From: Mortierella alpina | Taxonomy: Eukaryota; Mortierellomycota; Mortierellomycetes; Mortierellales; Mortierellaceae | Assembly: GCA_029449245.1 (NCBI GenBank) | Contig: JANATF010000006.1 | Coordinates: 744,001-808,000 of the forward strand | DNA: 64,000 nt | Direction: 5' to 3' | Program-made: the position numbers and the translations under genes | Notes under the pieces: model-generated | Database searches by the model: none | What the model was told of the DNA's origin: nothing | Seen by the model: the letters and a program-made list of their open reading frames with translations, nothing else | Part shown: piece after piece, positions 55,738-64,000 of the stretch | Layout: the number at the start of each line of letters is the position of its first letter | Numbering within the stretch: position 1 is the first letter of the stretch

Positions 55738-57741
55738 ATGACCCACCCGCGGAAGCGTGAGCGGGAGGAATTGGCAGAAACGTCGGCAGAAGCCAAAGAG
55801 GTATTTTATCTTTAACGAGATGTATGAGGGGTATTCTCCGACACTAGTATTCACAAGTCCCTTCATCACCTTATTTCTGTCCATCATAGGCTGCAAGGTC
55901 GCCCAAGTGCGATGTCACGAACGAGGATATCGAGGTAAGGACCTTTTCACCTCCAGACGTTGTCTCCCTCCTGCAGGCAACGGAGCACTAAATCTAGTCT
56001 ACCATCTTAGGACGCTCTTCTTGCCAAGATCATGGCATCGAATATTCTTTCGTCCAGACCGCTGCCTGCGGAAAAGCAGGCGATGCGGTATATTCTACAG
56101 ATGCGCTGGGAACCGCTGCCCGAGCCAGGCACGTTCATCACTTATTTGAAAAGTTCAAGTCCGTCTTTATCAATGGTCATGGTCGCCAAGATCTGGGCCA
56201 GAATGAAGCAATTCTTCAACGGCCAACAGCCGGAGAACTACCGGCAGATGGAAAACATAATGGATATTGACGGTATGGTCGAGGCATTCAAGGCAGCACC
56301 ATATATCGAGTTGCAAGGCGAAGACAGCGCGGAGCAAGAATCGTCGCGATCTTTACGCGCACAATCCACCTCAGTAATAACTCGCACGCTGTCGACACCG
56401 AAAAAGAGCTCGTCTTGTAAAAACAACTCTGACAGCAGTAACAGCAGCAGCAGTGGCAACAGTAGCGTCAGTCAGCTCTCAATGGGGGCCATCAAACGGA
56501 TGCAGTTAGAATATCAGCAACACGGCAGCGACTTCTCCTGTGCACCCTGGGTCGCCCCGTCTGGGGCAGACGTTGATACGGTGATTGCTGGACATGTTCT
56601 TGCCCTCGTCAATGAATCTCCATTCCATTCGTATATCATTATAGATCCGTACACGGTGCTCAATCTATTCATCTGCGAGAGTGACAAACAAGCGGTAGGC
56701 GAGGTGTTAAAATGTCGCAAGGGCGACGCCATCTGGACTTTGAGCAAGGCTGAAGAAAATTACTTGTCCCTTTACGACAAGACCCCCGGCGAGCTCAAGG
56801 ACATACTGGATATGGGCTGTTTAGGCGTCATGGCCGACGCAAGGGTCAAAAGCACCAACGAAGACACACAAAGCGAGTTACCAGATCAGACGTTCTGCTC
56901 CCTCGTTCACCGACTTGTTGACCACTTTTTCCGTGTCTACGAGAGAAATAAGTTTCAGCTTCAGAGCCGGAAGTCAGAGAGTTGGTTCCAAGGGAACCTG
57001 TGGGCGAGCTTGCACGATGTCTTTAACGTGCTTGACGAGCTCAGCTATGACCCCGGCGAAGTGCACTGCCAAGCGTCAGCCCGTCGAAAGAACCGGGAAC
57101 GCGATTCAACCCAGACCAAGCAGCAGGTCGGGCGCAAGGCAGATGGTCTGGTATCATCAGTCGAGCCTGCATGTGAGTTGTTGGTTGTGGAGTCAGCCAG
57201 CATTGACAACGGCCCCCAAGGTACTAAGGCTATGAACGACACCCTTAAACTATCCAAGATGATGAAGGATATGTTTGATCTTATTTTGGAGAAGGTCGGC
57301 GAGAAGGTCCAGGACAAGTCGAACCTAAAGAATGCTCGAGATCGCCTAACAACCTTTGGCCTCCGTTTCTCAGCGGGATCGCTCGCTCTGTATTCGCTCA
57401 AGAAACTCCCGCAAGGACGGTACTACTTGCTTACGTGTGAGGGCGTGTTGGCTTTTCCCGGGGTCTGGAAAAGTGACGGATCCAACACCAGCACCATTCT
57501 GACGGCGATTTCGACTCTGTTGGCGCTGAAGCACCAGCTCTTGCAGATGGCCAAGCTGATCGAGGGATGGACCAAAGTTAGCTTCACGCTGCCTAAGCCC
57601 GTCGGCTTTGAAGATCGATACTGGCCAGCAACACTCAGCACGCCCACTATCACGCCTCGGAACCCCGCTTCTACCTCCTCATCGTCATCGACACCATCTG
57701 CCCCATCGCCTCTTGTGCCTCCCTCACCCCTGCGCATTTGA
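55738..57741 (+). CDS. Lineage-specific protein with REase-like DG...E block
   Basis: Three exons, 55738..55800, 55890..55934 and 56011..57741, all joined in phase 0, give 612 aa. The ORF alone would start at MASNILSS (56032), but the two upstream exons keep frame and add MTHPRKREREELAET (a basic nuclear-type signal) and a short CDVTNEDIE block. Residues ~37-150 are helical, then a Ser/Asn-rich linker. The C-terminal half has HVLALVNESPF, WASLHDVFNVLDELS, then GRKADGLVSSVEP and ELLVVESA, followed by a helical KAMNDTLKLSKMMKDMF. The ADG...ELLVVE spacing resembles a PD-(D/E)XK nuclease core as seen in fungal Crinkler-type proteins, but the catalytic Lys is not visible. Function is unknown. A truncated copy lies 1.5 kb upstream. 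Confidence 0.75.
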
Positions 57742-58092
57742 GGAGTGTATATATCCTACAGAAACGCCAAAGTGAGATGAGTGGAAAGAAGACATGTACC
57801 TATAAACCATTGCCTGGTCATGAATATCATCCAGGGAAGTAGCGCGCCCGAGCGACGGCAGTCAGCCCGATACTTTCATCACCACAGCCGCATCACCACC
57901 CGCACCGAGAACTGGTTTAACAGAGGTCAAGGCTCTGCTATTGCCGACAGACACGGTGGATCAATAAAAAAAAGTGACCTTCGAGTTGTGGCTTTTTTAG
58001 GCATATTTATGGCTCCAGCGCCTGCATTCTCTGTCTTGATGTCTCTTGAATTCTCTTCACCTACTTACTACACGCACATCACCTCCGCCACC
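57742..58092. other. Intergenic region
   Basis: About 350 nt between two same-strand genes. Holds the PRP17 promoter; nothing else was recognised. Confidence 0.35.
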
Positions 58093-60196
58093 ATGGACCT
58101 GATCACGCAAGGATACGGCTCGAGCTCATCGGACAGCGAGGACGCTTCATCGCAGAAGCCTGCCAAGATCGCAAAGACATCCTCGCTCCAGGTCAACGTT
58201 GCGCCAGATGTCAGTCTGGAGGTAAGAGCATGGCCAACTGTTGCAATCCATCCTCAGTACCGTTTGCCAGCGCACCTCTTGACCTCATTGCTCACTTTCT
58301 TCTTATTTCTGTTCATACCACAGGACCCAAACTTTGCAAGGCACATCTATACCAACCCAACAGACACAACACTCGCCGTTAACATCTCTTACGACTCAAT
58401 GCTCCAGCCAATCCAAGGACCTGTCAATCCTTTCGCACCGAATGAAGTGAAAGTCCGCAAGAACGTCTGGACGGGACACGTAGAAGAAAACATGTTCTCG
58501 GAGCATGACTTCCGGACACAGCAGCAGTCATATGCCGCCTTTGGATACGCCAGGGATCCCAGCATTCTGACAGTAGCAGAGAGCGGACAAAGTGGATCAG
58601 GCAAGAAGGGTACAGGATTTGTCGGCAATGTTGATAAGGCGCAAGAGATGGATGGTAAGCGATCCATAGGTCGTCTGATTATAAAACTCGCTTGGAATTT
58701 ACAATGTCTGCTGGATAACCACTAACTCGTGTATGTCTACGAAAATATAATAATAATGTAGGTGCCACGATATGGGACAAGTTGCCCAAGCACCTTCGCA
58801 ACAATCAGACTCAGAGAAAGAGGCAGACGAGAGGAGATCCATCGGTTTTGGAAGGCGACAACGCTTACAGAGGACCATGGGCTACATACGAAGGGGAGGG
58901 TATCGGAGAACTCAGCGGACCCACCGAGGAAGAGCGCGAGAAACACGATAAAAGTGTGGAGGCCGCAGAGTTGGAAAAGGAGAAACGGGGCAAGGCCACA
59001 CCAGCCAAACCCGTCGCAGCAGGATCAGAGACGACTATTTTCCATGGCAAGGAAGAACACGACTACATGGGAAGGACGTATATGCACGTTCCTCTGGATC
59101 TGGACGTCAACTTGCACGGCGAACCGGGCTCAAAGGAGTGCTTCGTCCCGAAGAAACTGCTGCACACATGGACCGGGCATACAAAGGGCGTTTCTGCAAT
59201 CCGATTCATCCCCAAATCCGCACATTTGTTGTTGTCGGGCAGTATGGATTCCAAGGTCAAGCTGTGGGATGTGTACCACGACCGCCGTGTTCTTCGTACG
59301 TTTTTGGGCCACTCCAAGGCCGTGCGCGACGTCACTTTCAACAACGACGGCACAAAGTTCCTGAGTGCTTCATACGACCGCAACATGAAGCTTTGGGACA
59401 CAGAGACTGGTCAGTGCATCTCCACATTCAGCACCAAGAAGATCCCATATGTGGTCAAGTTCAACCCAGACGAGGACAAGCAAAACGTCTTTTTGGCTGG
59501 ATGCTCAGATCACAAGATTTACCAGTTTGATACAAATACTGGAGAAGTCATTCAGGAATACGACCAGCATTTGGGACCTGTCAACTCGATCACGTTTGTG
59601 GACGACAACCGGCGGTTTGTGACAACTTCGGACGACAAGTCCTTGAGGGCTTGGGAGTATGATATCCCTGTCGTGATCAAGTATATTGCAGAGCCCGATA
59701 TGCACTCCATGCCCGCAGTCGCCTTGAGCCCCAACCGTAAGTACACTTGCAGCTTCCTCTGGAAGTATTTTTCAACTACCCACAAACTGCGCCTTGTTGT
59801 ACAAAAGACTCGAGTTCTATTTTTTTTTTTAAAAAAAATACTGACTTTCGATTGTTCTTCTTCTTGCGTGTAGAAAAATGGCTGGCATGCCAGTCTCTTG
59901 ACAACCAAATTTTCATCTACGGCGCCAAGGACAGGTTCCGTCAAAATCGCAAAAAGTTGTTTTCTGGACATATGGTGGCCGGATACGCCTGCCAGCCCTC
60001 GTTCTCACCCGACGGTCGGTATCTGTCTTCGGGTGATTCGGAGGGCAACCTGTGGGTCTGGGACTGGAAGACGTGCAAGGTGCACAAAAAGTTCAAGGCG
60101 CACAATGAGGTTGTTATCGACTGTGCCTGGCATCCACATGAGACCTCACTGGTGGCAACAGCTTCCTGGGACTCGACCATCAAACTGTGGGTCTAA
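58093..60196 (+). CDS. CDC40: Pre-mRNA splicing factor PRP17/CDC40
   Basis: Exons 58093..58221, 58324..58654, 58762..59736 and 59874..60196 give 585 aa, close to the human protein (579). [17 protein letters not shown] is the family N-terminus. [20 protein letters not shown], the [12 protein letters not shown] block and a C-terminal WD40 propeller follow ([92 protein letters not shown] at the end). PRP17 acts in the spliceosome at the second catalytic step in the nucleus. The short terminal intron (59737-59873) has a long A/T tract before its acceptor. Confidence 0.96.
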
Positions 60197-60354
60197 CTAA
60201 CACAATCAGCGCCTTACAAACAAGACAGCGAAATGTATTAAAAAAATTGTAATATCGGCCATCTGGAAGATGACCATGAAGCACAAACTGACTACTTGGA
60301 GGGTTATGATCCGCGCGGATATCTGTATCGGAATTGAGGCAAAGCCAATGTCGA

Positions 60355-61386
60355 TTATTCCTCCACGGTAGACAACAGTCCATTATCAACAGCAAGACAA
60401 TAGAGTTCTTCAAGCTCCTTCATGGACGCATCAACATCATTTTCTTTAGGAGCAGTGGACGCATGCTGGTCAACCTGAGGCATGTCCGATTTTATCTTGT
60501 GGTAGTACTCCAAGCATCGCAGCGTGATGTCCGTGGAGCACTCGAGGCGACGCACATTATGGGTGATGGCCGCAATGGTCCAGGGCTTGAAACACATTCG
60601 TTCCCAACGGCCCATGTCCAGATCGTACATCACCTGCAGTAGCGCCGGGAAGTGTTCTGGGTGTGGAAGGCTGATCTTTAACACTGGTAGCAAAGAGGTA
60701 CCGTCATTGCTCAAGGGATCTTCATTAACCTGGATGAGTGGCGGGAGTGTTAACTCGGAAGGGATTGGCCTGTGATTCAAGGGCAGTTCTGGGAACTTGA
60801 AGGCAGATGCCTCCCTCTCGGAGAGAGGCTGAACACATGCAAGTCTGTCTTGACCTTGACCTTGACTTTGACGACACGGAACTTCGAACCAAACACCTGT
60901 ATCGAGCGCCGCTAAGGCGTCTCGAAAGATCGCAGATGCGGGGCTGAGGAACTGGGCCATGACGCGGTAACACTGTGCTGATTCCGTACTTTCCTGAGTG
61001 GATGCAGTTGTAGCAATGGCAGGATCCTTGACTACGACGAGTCGATGTGTAGCGTACTCGGGATGATGGATCCAGTCGACACCGAGTTGGCGGAGCATGT
61101 CCGCCACGTAGAGTGGATCAGGCGCGCTTTCTTCTTCATATGGTTCCGAATCTTGATCTTCCTCGCAGTGATCATCGCTGTCGGTATCGTTGAGCACACT
61201 TCCACTGTGGTCGGAGATATGGCCCGCTTGGCTGTTATTGCCGGAGCTGAGACGCTCATCATCAGACGTGTGCTCCTGACTGGATGACTCTTCCTCGCTG
61301 CCATGGCTTTTGTGAGATGGCATATGGGGTTGCAGTTCGGGGTCTCTGGGGGACATAGTTGGACTGTGTGCGACTGATATGGACAA
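60355..61386 (-). CDS. Acidic BTB/POZ-like protein
   Basis: Intronless, 343 aa. Starts at MSISVAHSP; Met-11 is an alternative. Residues ~1-95 are Ser/Asp/Glu-rich and disordered. From ~95 a folded region contains LYVADMLRQLGVDWIHHPEY, VMAQFLSPASAIFRDALAAL, FPALLQVMYDLDMGRWERM and AAITHNVRRLECSTDITLRCLEYY. The order (a strand-helix with SPASAIFRDAL, then a LL..MYDLDM helix) resembles the BTB-type oligomerisation domains of fungal proteins whose members may act as ubiquitin-ligase adaptors. I cannot confirm the family from motifs alone. Confidence 0.65.
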   Translation of the reverse strand: MSISVAHSPTMSPRDPELQPHMPSHKSHGSEEESSSQEHTSDDERLSSGNNSQAGHISDHSGSVLNDTDSDDHCEEDQDSEPYEEESAPDPLYVADMLRQLGVDWIHHPEYATHRLVVVKDPAIATTASTQESTESAQCYRVMAQFLSPASAIFRDALAALDTGVWFEVPCRQSQGQGQDRLACVQPLSEREASAFKFPELPLNHRPIPSELTLPPLIQVNEDPLSNDGTSLLPVLKISLPHPEHFPALLQVMYDLDMGRWERMCFKPWTIAAITHNVRRLECSTDITLRCLEYYHKIKSDMPQVDQHASTAPKENDVDASMKELEELYCLAVDNGLLSTVEE

Positions 61387-61668
61387 TTATATACCACTAG
61401 GGATCAATGGACGGAAAGAGGATCGTAAAGAAGGGTTTGTGGAAGTGAAGAGAAACCGCCATGACCCAAGCTATCGGTATTTAACCTGAACGCTAAGATC
61501 TTTCACCGCGCCCTCTGATTGGCTGAAAACGCGTTCTCAATGAGCCTGAGAAAAAAATAAGGGTTGGTGGTTGCACACACAAAAGGCGTCTACCGTGCAC
61601 GCATGTGGACAAAGGCATTGTTATGAGTTTGTATATATTTATAAAAGATAGCTGCAAGTCCCCCCCTC
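61387..61668. other. Short intergenic region
   Basis: About 280 nt between the starts and ends of two minus-strand genes. No gene seen. Confidence 0.3.
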
Positions 61669-64000
61669 TCAGATGGCAATCTCCTCCATACCATCATCGC
61701 TCCCGTCGTCGCTTCCGCTCTCGCCATCATCCATCCCACTCGGAAGTCCAAAGTTGTCCGAGTTCCTGTACCTAGAGCAACGACCCGATGCACTTCCTTG
61801 GCTGTTGCTCCTGCTGGTACTCACGCTCACCACAACGCTACTATTTTGGCCGTCGCCACTGTCGCCGCTCTTCTTCTTGTTCGGATCCGCCCATCCGTGA
61901 CGCCGCATGACCCGGCTGGCGCTCTTGACACGACTCCTCAGATCATCATTCTCGGTCACGACCTCGTGCATCATCTCTGCGTACATGGTCGCCTCCATCT
62001 ACACATAATCGAAAATGGTTAAATGAGAGAGTCTCGAGAACACAGGGAACATGTAGGATGTCATATGGATGTGCCGGAAAGAAGGACGAATATCTCCTTT
62101 TCTCTCCTCTCTTTTTAAAGTTATGTTACCTTGGCCGCTTGAATGTCATGATCCAACTTGTCAAGCCTCGCCTGCGATTGCATTCGGATAGACTTCAATT
62201 CCCTCTGGTGCTGCTGTCGTTCCAATTCGAGCGTCCTCTTCAGATCCTGGACGAGCGCCTCAAAGGATTGAGCGCGTTGTTCAAGGAGGGTGAAATCAGC
62301 AGATCGCCGCCTATGCGTGTCAACCGTCATCGGTCCATGCTCGATAACAATTGACACAGAGGATCCACGGTTACTGCTGTTGCTGCCGGTATGACTGCTA
62401 CTGCTGCTGCTGCTGGATGAAGACATGTCACTATCGTTGCCATCGGGTAGAAAAGAAGATGGACCATGGTAACCTTCTTCGTATTCGAGAACGAGCAGAC
62501 GGCTGCGTAGGCGGTCGGCTTCTTCTTGTGAGGCATTCAAGTCTTCTTCAAGCTCGTCAATCTGATTTTGTGAGATGATGATGATGAAGATGATGGGAAA
62601 AAAACTGTCAGTATGAAGCGAGTGTTTTTCTTTTCAGCTCCCAATGCTCGCCTCAAGTCTTGGGGATAAAATCAAGTAAGAACATTACTCGGTCTTGCTT
62701 ATCGAGGCGTTCGTTGAGCAAGTTGTCTTGGAGAGTCGCCTGGTCGTTGTGGACCTTGGTCCGCCACAACAAAAAGTTTTCCTCCATCGTCACAATCTGT
62801 TCCTTTGTACGATCCATCTCGTCTATGTCCAGCCAGAGCGAACAAACGAAACCATAAAAAAAAACGAAGGTGAGAGATAGCCCAAGACCTGTTTCTTCGT
62901 CTTTTAACATGCCTGCTAATATCCGTCAACCCTAGGGATAAACTGAAGAGACCTTACCAACCAACTCCTTCTTTTCTTCCTCGGCGCGGGACCGCACCCG
63001 GTCCAGTTCGCTTCGAAGTGAAGCAATCTGCTTCTGAGAGTGTTCCAAGGCTTCATCCTTGCCTAGGATAGTTTTGTAAAGTTGGCTGATATACTCTCGC
63101 AGTTCAGGAACAGATCTCTATATCCGTATCCAAAAAAAAGAGATTAGACAGCAAATATATATTTTTTGACGCGAAGAGACCTTGGCTCTCTCTCTTTTTT
63201 TGTTCTTGGTGTCTGTTTGTTACCTCGGTCTTCATAAACGTGGCGTGCTGACCTAGCCGTTCTTGATCTAATCCTACAAGGCGCTGTCTTGAACTTTCCT
63301 CATTCATGAGATTGTTGTTGCTTTGAAGTCCGTGCATTATAGTCATTGGCTGCTGAAACGGCTTCAATACTCCACCACCAACACCTCCTGATCCTCCAGG
63401 TCCAGGTCTGGTGCTCATTGGACCCGAATCCGTCTCACTGCCATTGAAACCACTAGCGACTGTGGGCCGTCGCTTTCCGACCGTCGCGCCAACAACCGCG
63501 GCAGCCACCTTGGTGAGCGTGGAATGCGCTGAACTAGCGATGGATTGTGATGAGACCGTTGAACTCGAATTTGTTGTTGATGCTGGTATTGTAGTTGCCA
63601 CTGCTGATATTTGTCTTGGCGCAGATGTCCCAGTTTTGGCACTTGCTGAAAAGTCCTCAAGCGGCACAGTGTCGACGGCTGCCGCAAACGAGCTACTACT
63701 GCCACTACTGCCACTACTATTGGACTGAGCAAAAACAGAGGATGTTGAGTTGGAGGACGCGTACGAGGTACGGTTGGAATGCGCTCCCATGCTGCGGTCG
63801 ATCCTTATGGGCATGGGTAAACTTCCGATAGTCTCGTGCTTGTGGATATGGCTGCCTGGTTTCGTGTTGCTGTAGTGTATGCTATTGTTCGTGCTAGCGG
63901 TGCTGCTGCTAGCGGAGCCGCTGCGGTGGTACCCGCTGCTGTCCAGAGATGTTTTAGTCGCAGAGGAAAAAATCCTGCTCTTGCTGATGGGAGGAGGTGT
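61669..64000 (-). CDS. Coiled-coil protein, 3' part (truncated by window end)
   Basis: The gene enters at the window end. Exons in transcript order are 64000..63224 (partial), 63117..62958, 62822..62689, 62561..62130 and 61998..61669; all junctions keep frame. The visible N-terminal part is Ser/Thr-rich and disordered (KSRIFSSATKTSLDSSG; SSSTVSSQSIASS). Then long heptad-type helices follow: RSVPELREYISQLYKTILGK, DRVRSRAEEEKKELVDEMD, KEQIVTMEENFLLWRTKV, IDELEEDLNASQEEADRL, QDLKRTLELERQQHQREL. The C-terminus is short and acidic (SGSDDGSDDGMEEIAI). The design of a Ser-rich segment followed by a long coiled coil occurs in microtubule plus-end (CLIP-type) and other scaffold proteins, but the defining N-terminal domain is outside the window. 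Confidence 0.7.

Noticed and set aside
1-64000. CRISPR arrays, tRNA, rRNA or full transposons
   Set aside because: No regular spacer-repeat arrays, no cloverleaf-like sequence that I could confirm, and no transposase or reverse transcriptase motif were seen.

Overview
The window is nuclear DNA of a filamentous fungus. Genes are split by many short GT-AG introns (about 60-260 nt, most near 100), intergenic gaps are 0.2-2 kb, and single-copy eukaryotic housekeeping genes alternate with fungal secreted proteins. The gene families are those of early-diverging fungi: a lineage-specific fungal protein with a DG...E nuclease-like block, CE4 and GH20 chitin-related enzymes, and PPxY membrane proteins. 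My best placement is Mortierellomycota (Mortierella sensu lato). This is inferred from protein content and was not tested by a search. I rebuilt the exon joins by hand; every spliced gene below closes in frame.

Layout. 0-16 kb is mostly housekeeping: the end of a BRCT protein (TopBP1-like), a seven-TM protein, a five-finger CCCH protein (ZC3H3-like) divergent from ribosomal protein eL30, an unknown nuclear-type protein, proteasome subunit beta-2, and an RCC1-repeat mitochondrial protein (FMP25-like). 16-32 kb is a surface and secretion zone: a single-pass Pro/Gly-rich membrane protein, GH20 hexosaminidase, a secreted protein with a possible beta-pore-like region, then (after PAM17) three tandem single-pass membrane proteins with PPxY motifs, two very small secreted proteins with aromatic tails, and a Gly-rich single-pass protein. 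Several of these carry an evident TATA box, whereas I saw none at most housekeeping genes. 32-53 kb returns to metabolism and genome maintenance: ACSS3-like acyl-CoA synthetase, GNAT acetyltransferase, a long family X DNA polymerase divergent from APC4, a PTC7-like mitochondrial PP2C phosphatase, and a peroxisomal enoyl-CoA isomerase ending in SKL.

53-58 kb is the most unusual part. It holds a CE4 polysaccharide deacetylase that has lost its whole metal triad, then a truncated duplicate of a lineage-specific gene, three diverged tandem repeats, and the intact parent of the duplicate. 58-64 kb holds the splicing factor PRP17/CDC40, an acidic BTB-like protein, and the 3' part of a coiled-coil protein that runs off the window.

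No CRISPR array, tRNA, rRNA or complete transposon was seen. Leads most worth following: the CE4 pseudoenzyme, the PPxY membrane-protein cluster, the duplicated DG...E gene, and the paired tiny secreted proteins.
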